A stretch of 64,000 bases of DNA from Lysobacterales bacterium (GCA_016707485.1 JADJHN010000001.1:806001-870000); one strand, 5' to 3'. Positions 45,138-55,726 are shown, counted from the stretch's first letter. Notes: a model not told the origin generated them from the letters alone. Translations and numbers: made by a program.

Positions 45138-48100
45138 GGCGCCTCTCCTTCGCACCAGGCATCGAGCGCGTCGATCAAGGCGGCCGGTGGGCGATCGTGA
45201 TGGATGCCGGCGCGGTCGCCTTCGCGCATGCCACGCACAAAAAGGTACAAGGCGCCGCCGATGTGTTTTTCATAGTCGTAGCTGCCACCCAGCCTCGCGC
45301 GCAGGAAACGCTGCAGGGCAACCAGGTAGATCAGGTATTGCAGATCGTAGTCGTGGGCGCGGATGGCTGCCGGCAAGCGTTCGGCCGCGTAGTCGGCACG
45401 TCCCGGACCCAGCAGGTTGGTCTTGTAGTCGAGCACGTAGTAGCGATCCTGCCAGCGCGCGATCAGATCGATGTAGCCGGTCATCAGGCCGCGCACGCTG
45501 GCGCGTCGCACGATCCATTCAGCCGGCGCGCGGGCGTAGCCGGGCCAGGCCGCCAGCACCTGGGCAAAGGCGTCGAGCCGTGAACCACCCAGCGGAAACA
45601 GGAACTCGAGCTCGGCCAACGCCTCGCCCGCGCCAAGATCCATCAAGCGCAAGCCGGAACCGGGCAGCAGTTCGCTGCGCACGCCGGCGCGGGTGATGCC
45701 GGCAATGGTTTCAATCTCGTCGCCGGCATAGCCGTGATCGGCGCAGATGCGGGCGAGATCGGCAGGCACGCCCGCTGCGGCGAGTTCGGCAAAGGCGACA
45801 TCCTCGAACACCTGATGCACGCAGACGCCAAAAGCCGCGCCGCGCGGCCATTGCGGCACCGGATCCTCGACCGGCGGCGCCGGACTCGTCGCCAGCGGCG
45901 TGTCGAACTCGTCATGGTCAGCCAGCGGTGCCTGCTGGCTGCCGGCGAACAGACGGCTGTAGCTGAGCGTTTCAAGGCCGCGTTCGATGCGACCGCAAAA
46001 CTCCGCGATGACCAGATCGTCCTTGTTGGCCGCGTCCGGCAAGCGCGTTATCGGCGGCGCTTCGACTTCCAGCCGCTTGATGTCGATGCACTGCCGCGAA
46101 CGCTTGACCAGGGCGGCCAGCCCTTCGTCGATGCGATCGGCTTGATCCTTGAGTGCAACGAGTTGATCGGGACGCTTGATTCCAGCGTCGCGAAACCACA
46201 GCCAGGCGAATGGACCGGTCAGGCTGGTGCTGCTCTGCCCTGTATTCACCCAGGCCCAGGCCAGCCAGACGCGATGACGCGCGCGCGTGATCGCGACATA
46301 AGCCAGGCGCAGGCTTTCGGCGAACTGCTCGTCGCGCTGGGCGAGTGCATGCGCCTTCCACTCCGGACCGCCAATGTCGATGCGCAGTTCATCGTCGGCA
46401 TGCCAGGCCACCGCCTCATCCGCGACCTCCTGGTTTTCCAGCTTTTTCCAGAACGTGGCCATGGCAAATGGCGCGAAGACGACGTCGTACTGCAAGCCCT
46501 TGCTGCGATGCACGGTCAACACCTGCACCGCACCTGGATCGTCGGCCGGTCGCAATGGTTCGGCATTGCCCTCGCCGCGTTTTTCATCGGCTTCCATGCG
46601 ACGCTGGCCAAGCCAGTGCAGCAACTCGGCAGGCGTCGAGCGTCGCGCCGATTCGTGTTGCAGGAGTTCGCCAAGATGCAGCAGGTTGGTGACCCGGCGC
46701 CGGCCGTCCCAGCGCGGCAGCAGGCGGGTCGCCGACATTTGCACACAATGCGCAATCGTGGCGTATGGGCCGGCATCGAGCCAGCGCTGGCGCAGGCTGG
46801 CGATGTGGCCAAGCTGGCTTTCCCAGCGGCCGGGATCTTCGCGCGCGGCGAGCAAATCCTGCAGGGTGAAACCGAGCAGCTCCGTTGCCAGTGCGGCGCG
46901 CACGCAGGCCGAATCGGCCGGCGCATCGAGGGCAACCAGCAGGCGCTCGATCTCGACTGCCTCGGCGCTGGCGTAGACACTCGCCGCGCTCAGGTAATCG
47001 CAGGCGATATTCCATTGGCCGAGATGGCGTGCGGCCTGTTCGGCCTGCTTGTTGCTGTTGACCAGCACGGCGATGCTCGGCACGTCGACCGATTCCTCGC
47101 GTGCGCGCATGAGGATTGCGCGGATCTCGACGGCGACTTCGGCAAACATGCGTTCGGCGAAACTTCCGACCGTCCATGACTTGCGTGCGCCCTTGTCGTC
47201 AATGCGATCCGGCATGCGCCACACGGTCAAGGGCTTGGCGCTGGACAGCCAATGTGCCGATGCGGCTTTGCTCGACGGGAATCGCGCCGGTTCAAACGGG
47301 ATGAAATCGACGAGGAAGGGATCGGCGACGCCATCGAAGACGCTGTTGGCAGCGACAATCAAGGCGGCATCCGAGCGCCAGTTCTCGCGCAAGGTGTGGC
47401 GGTTGCCAGCGGCATCGCGGGCGGCGGCGTGATAGGTGTGGATGTCGCCGCCACGGAAACGGTAGATGGCTTGTTTCGGATCGCCGATCAGCAGCAGCAC
47501 GGCATCGGCGCGGGCGCGGTGGATGCGACGCAGGATCGCGTATTGCAGCGGATCGGTATCCTGGAACTCGTCAACCAGCAGGACCGGCATCGTCGCCGCG
47601 ATGCTGCGCGCCAGGCGCTCACCGGACTCGCCGCGCAGGCGTTCATGCAACTCGCCGACGAGATCATCAAAGCCGAAGCGGCGCAGGCGCTGGCGGCGTT
47701 CGGCAAGGCCCATGCGCACGAAATCGATGGCCGCACTCGCGAAGCGGGCAAGCAAGGCGGCATCGATTTCGCGCCGAGCATGCTGCATCGCCTCGACTTT
47801 GCGGGATACCTCGGCAAGCGCGCCATCGGGCTGCCAGCCCGTCTTGCGCGCTTTCGCCAGCAGGGCCACCGTGATTGCACTCGTACCCAGCGGGTGCAGT
47901 GCGGGCAAATCGACCTCGGCAGGATCGTTTGCGCAGGCAGCCGTGCAGATCTGCATCGAAGCCGTCCCGTGCGGGCCATCCTTAGCCGAGGAAATGAACT
48001 TGTCGGCAATCGCCTGCTGCAACTGTTGCATCGCTTCGGCGACCGCGCCCTCGGCATGCAGACGCTGCCAGTCCTTCTGCGCATTGGCGAGCGCAGCGCG

Positions 48101-48766
48101 ACTGTCCGCCAGCCATGCGCGCACATCGGCCGGATCGACCTGCGTGGCCGGCAATGCCAGCACCTGCGCACGCCGCAGTTCCATCGCAAGGGCCTCGGGC
48201 GTATCCCAACGTTCGAGGATGGCATGCACGGCCTCGTCCGCATCGACAATGACATGGCGCCGCCAGAAATCCCGCACCAGTTCCAGCGTGGCCTCGTTGC
48301 CGGCGTCGTTGTCGAGTTCGAAGAACGGCAATCCGGTCTCGAACGCGTGCTCGGCAAGCAACTGCTTGCACAGGCCATGCAAGGTGGCGATGCGTGCCTC
48401 GTCGAAACCGACCAGTGCGGAAGTCAGCAGGTCACGCGCCGTCTCCAGCGCAGCCTTGTCGACGCGATGCATTTGCAGAATCCGATCCAGCTCATCGGAC
48501 TGCGCCGGCGCGGCCTGCTGCAATCGCCCGATCGCCTCGGCAATGCGCGCACGCAGGCGACCGCGCAGTTCGCGGGTTGCCGCATCGGTGAAGGTGACCA
48601 CGGCAATTTCGCAGACGCGGATTTTCCGTTCCAGCAACAGGCGCAGGTAGAGCAAGGCGATGTTGTAGGTCTTGCCGGTGCCGGCGCTGGCCTCGATCAG
48701 GTGCTGGCCGCTCAGGATCAGCGTCGCCGCATCGAGCATGCCGGTATTGCCTGCCTTGCGCTTCAC
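45134..48766 (-). CDS. recB: RecBCD exonuclease subunit RecB
   Basis: A 1210-residue subunit with an N-terminal SF1A helicase (Walker A IEASAGTGKTYNIALL, motif II VLLVDEFQDTDPLQ, motif III LLIGDPKQAIYRFRGGD) and a C-terminal nuclease with GYIDLIARWQDRYYVLDYKTN. Together with RecC and RecD it degrades or recombines DNA ends and also acts against phage. The ATG overlaps the recC stop by 4 bp and the stop overlaps recD by 4 bp. Confidence 0.97.
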   Translation of the reverse strand: MKRKAGNTGMLDAATLILSGQHLIEASAGTGKTYNIALLYLRLLLERKIRVCEIAVVTFTDAATRELRGRLRARIAEAIGRLQQAAPAQSDELDRILQMHRVDKAALETARDLLTSALVGFDEARIATLHGLCKQLLAEHAFETGLPFFELDNDAGNEATLELVRDFWRRHVIVDADEAVHAILERWDTPEALAMELRRAQVLALPATQVDPADVRAWLADSRAALANAQKDWQRLHAEGAVAEAMQQLQQAIADKFISSAKDGPHGTASMQICTAACANDPAEVDLPALHPLGTSAITVALLAKARKTGWQPDGALAEVSRKVEAMQHARREIDAALLARFASAAIDFVRMGLAERRQRLRRFGFDDLVGELHERLRGESGERLARSIAATMPVLLVDEFQDTDPLQYAILRRIHRARADAVLLLIGDPKQAIYRFRGGDIHTYHAAARDAAGNRHTLRENWRSDAALIVAANSVFDGVADPFLVDFIPFEPARFPSSKAASAHWLSSAKPLTVWRMPDRIDDKGARKSWTVGSFAERMFAEVAVEIRAILMRAREESVDVPSIAVLVNSNKQAEQAARHLGQWNIACDYLSAASVYASAEAVEIERLLVALDAPADSACVRAALATELLGFTLQDLLAAREDPGRWESQLGHIASLRQRWLDAGPYATIAHCVQMSATRLLPRWDGRRRVTNLLHLGELLQHESARRSTPAELLHWLGQRRMEADEKRGEGNAEPLRPADDPGAVQVLTVHRSKGLQYDVVFAPFAMATFWKKLENQEVADEAVAWHADDELRIDIGGPEWKAHALAQRDEQFAESLRLAYVAITRARHRVWLAWAWVNTGQSSTSLTGPFAWLWFRDAGIKRPDQLVALKDQADRIDEGLAALVKRSRQCIDIKRLEVEAPPITRLPDAANKDDLVIAEFCGRIERGLETLSYSRLFAGSQQAPLADHDEFDTPLATSPAPPVEDPVPQWPRGAAFGVCVHQVFEDVAFAELAAAGVPADLARICADHGYAGDEIETIAGITRAGVRSELLPGSGLRLMDLGAGEALAELEFLFPLGGSRLDAFAQVLAAWPGYARAPAEWIVRRASVRGLMTGYIDLIARWQDRYYVLDYKTNLLGPGRADYAAERLPAAIRAHDYDLQYLIYLVALQRFLRARLGGSYDYEKHIGGALYLFVRGMREGDRAGIHHDRPPAALIDALDAWCEGEAP

Positions 48767-51700
48767 GGCTTGTCTCCGACAGCGGCATACAGCGGCAGGA
48801 ACAGTTCGGTGGCGAACTCCTCGAACGAGGCATCCAGCAGCGCATCACCACGGTGGCGTGCAAGCAGTTCGTTGTACGGATCGGCATTCTCGGGGAAATT
48901 CTCGCCGGACCAGATGGCGCGGGCGCCCATGCGCGCCTGCTGCAGATCACCCGTGGCCTGCAACTTCGCGGCAAATGCTTCGGCACTCTTGCGGAAGGCC
49001 GCCAGCGGCTGGCGCAATCCGCGTGCGCGCCAGAGCAGCAGCTTGCGCAACCAGTCGTGCGGATCGGCAACCGGCTTCAGTTCACGCACCGTGACATCTC
49101 CCCTGTCCAGGCCAAGCGCCAGCATCGCCGTCGCCTCTTCCTCCGTGCCAAGCAGGGCGCGTTCCAGCGCGAGCCGGGCGAGGTCGACGCCGCGAATCTT
49201 GCCCGGCCGGCTCAGCAACAGGACACGCTTGCCTTTGGAAGTTTGCACAAGGTGACGGATCACCCCACCCACGCGCACACGCAAGTCGGCAACTTCGATC
49301 ACCGCGGCTTCGACAGTGAGCGGCACGAACGCGCCGCCAAGCTGGTCGGCTGCCTCTTGTTCCAGCGCGTCGACCTCGGCGCTCAGTTTGTCCCAGGCAT
49401 GCTGCCCGGCAAGGCCAAGCGGGAATGCACCCTCGCGCTGGACGCGCCCAAGGTCGGGCCTTGCGGATTGCGGCCCGAGCAGGCGATCGCCAAGCTGGTA
49501 GCGATCAAGGCGATCCAGCGCGAAGGCTTCGACATCCTCGTCGCGCTCGGCTTCGTGCAGGTGCAATGGCAACTGCTGGCGGAAGTACGCGCGCGCAGGA
49601 TGGCGCAGCCAGGCGAGCAATTCGTCGATCGACACCTCGCTCCATTCGAGCGCCCCATCGGCTGCCGGTGCGGCCATTGCCGCCACGCTGAAATCGGCCA
49701 CGAACGGTTCCGTTTCAAGCCAGCCTTCGCGCAGTTTGCGTGCCGCGTCCCACCAGCGTCGGTCATAGCTTGGCGCGCCCTTGTCGGCGCGGAAGTTGTC
49801 TACCGCAAACGCGTGCATCGGGTGCTGGCGGATGATCTGCGGCTGTACCTCTCGCCATGCTTCCTTGCCATAGGCTGCGGCGAGGAAACCGATGAGCTCC
49901 TCGACCAGTGGCGAGGGCGGATTCATCGCCGCCGATTTCGCATCGCGATCAACGTGGCTGAGATAGAACACATCGCGCGCGGCAATCAGGCTTTCCAGGA
50001 ACAGGAAACGATCATCCTCGCGAATCGTGCGATCGCCGGCCTGCGCATGGCGACGCATCAGGTTGAAACCGGCAGGCGCTTGTCGACGCGGGAACTCGCC
50101 GGCATCCAGGCCGAGCACGCAGACCACGCGATGCGGCACGTTGCGCATCGGCACCATGCCGCAGAAGGTGATGCCGAAACGCCCTGCCCGCGCTGCACGC
50201 GGCTCGGCAATTGCCGCATCCAGCGCGCTGCGCACGACGTCGAAGGCGATCGGCTCGTCGCCAAGCCAGTGCGCCGCCGCGTTGCCCAGGGTGGCGATGG
50301 CCTCGCGCAGGTCGCGCACGGCGCCGAGTTCGGCGACGTCGGTGGTTTCGCTGTCGAGCAGGGTCTCGAGGCGTTCGATCAGCCAGGCTTTCCAGGCATT
50401 CGCGCTGCGGGGTTTCGCGAAGCCTGCGCGGGTCGCCGCGATCGTGTCGACGAAGCGCGCGAACTGGCCCAGCCATTGCGCCGATGCACCTTCGACGTTG
50501 GCCGCCGGCACGACATCCGCACGCATGGCATCGTCATCGCCAACCGCATACCCGAGCAACAGGCGATTGAAGCCGAAGCGCCAGGTCGTCTCGTCGATGG
50601 CGGCGGCACCGAGTGCAGCGCGGAAGTCCGCATCGAGACCCCAGCGGATGCCGCTGTCGGCGATCCAGGTGCGCAACCAGTCCTGCGCTTCGCCTTCGAG
50701 ACCGAAGCGCCGCGCGATCGCCGGTTCGGCGAGGAAGCCACGGATCTCGCTGACCGTGATGCGGCTTTCACCGAGGCCAAGGATGCGTGCGAATGCGTCG
50801 ATCAGGGGATGCGTCGCGCGCAAGGGCACGTCGCTGATGCCATACGGAATCGACAGCGCATCGGTATCACCGAACACGGCGGCGATGTAGGGCGCGTACT
50901 CCTCGATGCGCGGCGACATGACCACGATTTCATGCGGCAGCAAATCATCGAGAGTTTCGAACAGGCGCAGCAACTGGTCGCGCAGGACTTCGACCTCGCG
51001 CCGCCGACTCGCGCATCGGTGCAACTGCACGGAGGGTATCGGCTCCAGCATCGGCGGCGGCGCGTGCTGCGGATCAAGCAGCAGGATGCCGTGCTGCAGC
51101 CAGCCGAGCAGCCCGGGCGAGGCCGGCGCGGCGAATGCGTCGTCGTCATGCACAACCAGGTCAGGTGCGTGGATCGCCTTGAGGAATTCGCGACCGAGTG
51201 CGCCCCATGAAGCCAGCAGTGGATGACCGCTGTGCAGGTAGGCTTCGTCCTCGCGGCGGCCGTGCGCCCGCCACAACTGGCTGCGGCGCAGGCGTTCACG
51301 ATCGGAAACAATGTCACCCCAGTAATCCAGACAGGGGTTGGGCTGGTAGAAGCGCAGCGGCACGCACCGGGCCAGGGCGAGGAAGAACTCCAGCAACAGC
51401 GGCGGCAGGTGCGCGGCACCGAAAATGGAGAAGCCTGCTGCGAGGCCATGCGGCAAATCCGGCGTGCGCTCGATCTCGCCGAGCACCGTGCGCATCAGGT
51501 TGGCGCGATCCAGTTCATCGACCGAGTGCGCCAGATGGCGCATCAATTCCGCCTGCCAGCGCTCGTCGGCATCGTCGAGCAGCAGGCGGCCGTGGGTCCA
51601 CTCACGGATCCATTGCGGCCGCGCCATCGTGTACTCATCGAACAGGCGGGCGAGGTTCACCGCAAGCTCGTAGCGCTGGCGCTGATCGCCGGGATCGCCG

Positions 51701-52050
51701 AGATAATCGCGCACACGCTCGAAATGCTTGCCCCGGGCCAGTTCCGGCAAGGCCGCATGGATGCGCCAGGTCAAAGCCTCGCGCGAAAACGCGGATTCTC
51801 GCGGCAAGGTGCCGGAAAAACGCCGCAACACCTGCCAGGCAAAGGTCGATGGCAAGGGAAACTCGATATTGATCGCGATGCCGCAACGTGCCGCGATGCG
51901 TTCCTGCAACCAGCGCCCCAGTGCCGGATGGGCGACGACGACGACCTGCGGTTGCAGCGGATCGCCGCTGCCGCCCGCCTGCAAATCATCGATCAGCCGC
52001 TCGGCGAGGAGTTCCAGCCGGTTTCCATGAATGAAATGTGCTGCCTGCAT
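48763..52050 (-). CDS. recC: RecBCD exonuclease subunit RecC
   Basis: A 1095-residue subunit that holds the complex and recognises Chi. It starts MQAAHFIHGNRLELLAERLI, with the FPLPSTFAWQVLR and NPCLDYWGDI blocks typical of RecC and an inactivated helicase fold. First gene of the recC-recB-recD operon; the order and 4-bp overlaps indicate tightly coupled translation. A 134-bp gap separates it from a divergent secreted-protein gene. Confidence 0.96.
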   Translation of the reverse strand: MQAAHFIHGNRLELLAERLIDDLQAGGSGDPLQPQVVVVAHPALGRWLQERIAARCGIAINIEFPLPSTFAWQVLRRFSGTLPRESAFSREALTWRIHAALPELARGKHFERVRDYLGDPGDQRQRYELAVNLARLFDEYTMARPQWIREWTHGRLLLDDADERWQAELMRHLAHSVDELDRANLMRTVLGEIERTPDLPHGLAAGFSIFGAAHLPPLLLEFFLALARCVPLRFYQPNPCLDYWGDIVSDRERLRRSQLWRAHGRREDEAYLHSGHPLLASWGALGREFLKAIHAPDLVVHDDDAFAAPASPGLLGWLQHGILLLDPQHAPPPMLEPIPSVQLHRCASRRREVEVLRDQLLRLFETLDDLLPHEIVVMSPRIEEYAPYIAAVFGDTDALSIPYGISDVPLRATHPLIDAFARILGLGESRITVSEIRGFLAEPAIARRFGLEGEAQDWLRTWIADSGIRWGLDADFRAALGAAAIDETTWRFGFNRLLLGYAVGDDDAMRADVVPAANVEGASAQWLGQFARFVDTIAATRAGFAKPRSANAWKAWLIERLETLLDSETTDVAELGAVRDLREAIATLGNAAAHWLGDEPIAFDVVRSALDAAIAEPRAARAGRFGITFCGMVPMRNVPHRVVCVLGLDAGEFPRRQAPAGFNLMRRHAQAGDRTIREDDRFLFLESLIAARDVFYLSHVDRDAKSAAMNPPSPLVEELIGFLAAAYGKEAWREVQPQIIRQHPMHAFAVDNFRADKGAPSYDRRWWDAARKLREGWLETEPFVADFSVAAMAAPAADGALEWSEVSIDELLAWLRHPARAYFRQQLPLHLHEAERDEDVEAFALDRLDRYQLGDRLLGPQSARPDLGRVQREGAFPLGLAGQHAWDKLSAEVDALEQEAADQLGGAFVPLTVEAAVIEVADLRVRVGGVIRHLVQTSKGKRVLLLSRPGKIRGVDLARLALERALLGTEEEATAMLALGLDRGDVTVRELKPVADPHDWLRKLLLWRARGLRQPLAAFRKSAEAFAAKLQATGDLQQARMGARAIWSGENFPENADPYNELLARHRGDALLDASFEEFATELFLPLYAAVGDKP

Positions 52051-52184
52051 TGCCCTGCCCTTGCGCCATCCCTTGATCGACCACGGCGCGTAGCCTGCAG
52101 CCAGCGGTTCTCACCCCATGATACCGAGCGGTTCATCGCCCTGCGGCTAGACTGCCGGGATTGCCTGCGATCACGCGCCACGTC

Positions 52185-53576
52185 ATGCCCGGATTCCGCC
52201 CTGCCAGCCTGTCCATCCTCTGTTGCGCCCTGCTCGGCTTGCCGGCACAGGCCGTGCCGACGCCGGAATACGAACTCGAACCGGTGCTCGGTGCCAGCAG
52301 TCTGGTGCGCCCGGCATTGTTGTCGGGGCCGGGCTTCCAGGTCGATCCGCATGTCGAGATCCGCGGCTACATGGCGCGCTTCACGATCGACACCGCGCTC
52401 GGGCCGATCCAGGCCGAGAGCGTCGAGATACTCGGCGAGCGCATTGCCGAGCTGCCGGCGCTCGAAACACTCGACGCGGTCAGCCGCAGCCAGGCATTTG
52501 TCGATGCGGCCGATGCCTCGGTGACGAAAACCGCGCATGGCCTTGGCCAGATCCTGCGCCATCCAGTGCAGACCCTGACAGGCATTCCGCTCGGCGTCGC
52601 ACGCTATTTCGGCAAGCGCCTGAAGCGTCTGGGCAATCAGGCGCAAGCCTTGTCGGATCGCGGCGCACGCGAGTTCGGCAGCAGCGGCAACCCGCACCCT
52701 CGCGGCGACGGGCCGATGACCCAGGCGCGCGAAATCGATCGCGCCGAAGCGCTCGGCAACGGCAGCGAAGGCCAGTCCGGCTGGTACGCCGATGTCGGCG
52801 ACGAGGCCGGGCGCGAGGTCAAGCGTCAACTCAAGTACGGACAGGTGCGTCGCGAACTCGCCGAGCGCCTCGGCATCGATCCCTACACGAGCAACCCCTA
52901 CCTGCGCGAACGCCTGGACAGGTTGGCCTGGGCCGGCTCGGGCGGTCACTTCGCGGCCAGCGCCGCACTTGGCACGATTGGCGGCGCCGGCGGGCTTGCC
53001 CTTTCCTGGAGCAAGCAACTCAACGAGGTGGTCTGGAAACTCGATCCCGAGCAGTTGCGCGAACACAATGCAAGACGCCTGCGCCAGTTCTGCCACGACA
53101 ATCTGCTGCTGCGCCAGTTCCTGCGACGCGGCACCTTCACGCCAAGCCTGCAGACCGCCCTGATCGACGCGCTCGAACGCTTGCAGCCGAAAGCGGGCGG
53201 CGAGGCCCTGCTTGAACTTGCGATGACGGCGCACTCGGAGCTCGAAGCCCGCTACCTCGTCAACGCCTTGCAACTGGTCGGCGAACGCCTCGGCGAGCGC
53301 GCCAAGGGCGGCAATCTGCTGACTGTCGGTGCCGGGCTCGCCTACGACAGCGTCGATGGTGAACTCGTGCTGCCACTACCGATCGACTACCTGACATGGA
53401 CCGGCGAGGTCGCACGCTTTCTCGATGGTGAGGAATTCCGCGGTGCCCGCAAGACCGTGCTGATCAATGGCACCGCGACGCTGCGCAGCCAGCAGGAACT
53501 CACCGAGCGCGGCTGGAACATCGTCGTCGATGCGCGCAAGCAACACCGTGACGGCTTGGCCAGCCGCAGCGAATAG
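52185..53576 (+). CDS. Uncharacterised secreted protein
   Basis: A 463-residue protein with a signal peptide (LSILCCALLGLPAQAVP). The middle part is helical and charged (DEAGREVKRQLKYGQVRREL, then YLRERLDRLAWAGSGGHFAAS, shortened here) with a glycine-rich hydrophobic stretch (GGHFAASAALGTIGGAGGL). The C-terminal third has alternating helices and a GAGLAYDSVDGELVLPLPIDYL region. No family is recognised. It stands between recC and a polyamine-related pair without close spacing. Confidence 0.75.
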   Translation: MPGFRPASLSILCCALLGLPAQAVPTPEYELEPVLGASSLVRPALLSGPGFQVDPHVEIRGYMARFTIDTALGPIQAESVEILGERIAELPALETLDAVSRSQAFVDAADASVTKTAHGLGQILRHPVQTLTGIPLGVARYFGKRLKRLGNQAQALSDRGAREFGSSGNPHPRGDGPMTQAREIDRAEALGNGSEGQSGWYADVGDEAGREVKRQLKYGQVRRELAERLGIDPYTSNPYLRERLDRLAWAGSGGHFAASAALGTIGGAGGLALSWSKQLNEVVWKLDPEQLREHNARRLRQFCHDNLLLRQFLRRGTFTPSLQTALIDALERLQPKAGGEALLELAMTAHSELEARYLVNALQLVGERLGERAKGGNLLTVGAGLAYDSVDGELVLPLPIDYLTWTGEVARFLDGEEFRGARKTVLINGTATLRSQQELTERGWNIVVDARKQHRDGLASRSE

Positions 53577-53632
53577 GCAGCGCATTCATGCCCTTGTCGC
53601 CTCTTCGGGACGATGCCGTCAATGCGGATCGA

Positions 53633-54373
53633 TCAATATCGCCGTGACGTTGGCGTGGGCCGGGCCGATCGGGCCCGCCGGACTTTGGTCGTGGTCGGAT
53701 TCGAGAGCTTGCTCGCCAGCCAGATCAAATGGCGGGCGCCCTTGTTGCCGTGCGCACGCACCGGCACTTCATCGACCGCGAAACCGCTTTGGCGCAGACG
53801 TTCGGAGAATTTGCGATCGGCATGCGCCGACCAGATTGCCAGCACTCCCCTTGGACGCAGCGCCGCCATCGATGCAGCCAGGCCGGGCCTCGCATACAGC
53901 CAGTCATTGCCGAGCCGGGTCAAACCGTCGGGGCCGTTGTCGACATCGAGCAGGATGGCATCGAGACTCGCGTGTTCAGCCTTGATCACGGCGGCCACGT
54001 CGCATTCGCGCACCTCGACGCGCGCATCGTCCAGCGGATGGCCGGCATGCCGGCCGAGCGGGCCGCGGTTCCAGGCGATCACGCCCGGCACCAGTTCGGC
54101 GACGATGATTCGTGCTCTTGCGCCCAGTTGCGCCAACGCCGCGGCAAGCGTGAAGCCCATGCCGAGCCCGCCGATCAGGACGCGCGGCTCGGCGACACCG
54201 GCGATCCGCTCGCAGGTGATTCGGGCCAATGCGTCTTCGGAGCCGTGCATGCGCGTCGACATCAAATCGCCACCACCGGCGATCTTGATCGAATAGTGCT
54301 CGCCTTCGGCAAACAGGCGCAGCTCGCCGCCACCGGGAATCGGCGCGGTGTCGATCAGGGTCATTCGATCCAT
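53633..54373 (-). CDS. Spermidine-synthase-fold methyltransferase-like protein
   Basis: A 246-residue protein of the SpeE-like Rossmann fold: EPRVLIGGLGMGFTLAAALAQ (nucleotide loop), ARIIVAELVPGVIAWNRGPLG, and LDAILLDVDNGPDGLTR. It lacks a full SpeE N-terminal beta domain, so it may be a spermidine synthase-like enzyme of unknown substrate. It begins 25 bp after the exported agmatine-deiminase-like gene on the same strand, a possible polyamine link. ATG 54373 is used; the longer frame from 54499 would overlap that gene. Confidence 0.8.
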   Translation of the reverse strand: MDRMTLIDTAPIPGGGELRLFAEGEHYSIKIAGGGDLMSTRMHGSEDALARITCERIAGVAEPRVLIGGLGMGFTLAAALAQLGARARIIVAELVPGVIAWNRGPLGRHAGHPLDDARVEVRECDVAAVIKAEHASLDAILLDVDNGPDGLTRLGNDWLYARPGLAASMAALRPRGVLAIWSAHADRKFSERLRQSGFAVDEVPVRAHGNKGARHLIWLASKLSNPTTTKVRRARSARPTPTSRRY

Positions 54374-54398
54374 GCGAGTCGGCGACCAGCGCGATGGC

Positions 54399-55586
54399 TC
54401 ATTCGACGCCTTCAAACTCGTCGCGGAAAAGCAGATCGGGAACATGCATGACGATGCAATGGATCGCGCCGGCCGAACCGATGATGCCGCTGCAATCAAC
54501 CGGCACGATGGTGCGATCCGGCAGCGCGGTCTGGAAGGTCGCCAGCGCCTGCGCGTCCTGCGCGGCGTAACTGCCGCCGAAACGACAGATCAGGGCAAGG
54601 TCGTTGAGCAGGACCGCATTCGTGTAGGTGTAGTGGGCGCCGCCCGCGCGCCAGCCAGGCGTGCGGTAGACCGTATATCCGCGTGCCTGCATCTGCGACG
54701 CGACGGCATCGGTCACCGACTTCGGCACACCACCGCCTTCGCCCGCAGCATATTGGCCGATCAGGACCGTGTTGTCGGCAAGCGGCAACATCCACATGTC
54801 GATATGCTGGGTCGAGTCGTAGCTGCTCGGGAACGGATCGGTCAGGGTCACATCAAGGCCCTGGTAGACGGCGTAGTAGTCGCGAATCTGTTGCTCGCTC
54901 ACGCCGGGGTTCTCGTTGACGATCAACCGCGTCATGAACGCATCACGATTGCGGAACAAGTGAAAATTGCCGCCGCCGTGGATCAACGGGATGTCGTAAT
55001 TCGGCTCGCCGCGCACGGCGGAGGCAACGTCGGGATAGGCGTCATCGACGATGCGCTGCGGCCGGTTGTAGACGTGATCGATCATGCCGAGGCGGCCACT
55101 GTCCTCGATGAAGCGTGGACCGTAGTCGCGCATCCAGACGCTGCACTGGCTGGAATTGCTGCATGGCTGGGTGATGAAGCCGACCCGATCCATGTTGGCA
55201 CCGGCTCCGGCCAGCGTGCTGGCGGCGCTGTTCTGCTGGCTGGTACCGGTGACCACGACGTACATCCGGGCCGAGCGATCCCCGGTGGTGATGGCGACGG
55301 TCATTTCGGTCAGCAAGGAATTGAACGAGCCCCAACGCACCATCAAGCCCTGGTTGCCCTCGTACTCGGCCTGCGCACGCGCCGTGCCGGGCGGTGGTGC
55401 GAGCACATGGTCCGGAATCCTTGGTGCTACATGATTCAAGAGCTCCTCGGCGCTGAACCCACGCGGCAGCGGGTTTGGATTGTCGTCGCGAATGCTTGCC
55501 AGGTAGGCCGGATCGACCTGCTTCACGGTCGCGAGGACAGGTTGGCAAGCCACGATCAACAACAAGCCGACAAGAATGCACCGCAT
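54399..55586 (-). CDS. Exported agmatine deiminase / peptidyl-arginine deiminase-like enzyme
   Basis: A 395-residue protein with a signal peptide (CILVGLLLIVACQPVLA) and the guanidino-group-modifying fold of agmatine deiminases. Conserved elements are present: VWMRDYGPRF, HGGGNFHLF, STQHIDMWMLP and the cysteine loop GSAGAIHCIVMHVP. It would hydrolyse an arginine or agmatine-like guanidino group outside the cytoplasm. The end LLFRDEFEGVE resembles the small secreted protein at 17425. ATG 55586 is chosen for the signal; the frame is open upstream. Confidence 0.88.
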   Translation of the reverse strand: MRCILVGLLLIVACQPVLATVKQVDPAYLASIRDDNPNPLPRGFSAEELLNHVAPRIPDHVLAPPPGTARAQAEYEGNQGLMVRWGSFNSLLTEMTVAITTGDRSARMYVVVTGTSQQNSAASTLAGAGANMDRVGFITQPCSNSSQCSVWMRDYGPRFIEDSGRLGMIDHVYNRPQRIVDDAYPDVASAVRGEPNYDIPLIHGGGNFHLFRNRDAFMTRLIVNENPGVSEQQIRDYYAVYQGLDVTLTDPFPSSYDSTQHIDMWMLPLADNTVLIGQYAAGEGGGVPKSVTDAVASQMQARGYTVYRTPGWRAGGAHYTYTNAVLLNDLALICRFGGSYAAQDAQALATFQTALPDRTIVPVDCSGIIGSAGAIHCIVMHVPDLLFRDEFEGVE

Positions 55587-55726
55587 CGCCAGATACTCCA
55601 GACCCCCGCGCCAGCTGCGCAGTCTAGCCATTCGCTGGATCGAACGCGCGCAAAGACCCGCCAGCGGGGCTGCGCCGGCATGCGCTTTGACGGACAATCG
55701 CCGTTTCCCCGCAACCCGAAACCGCC

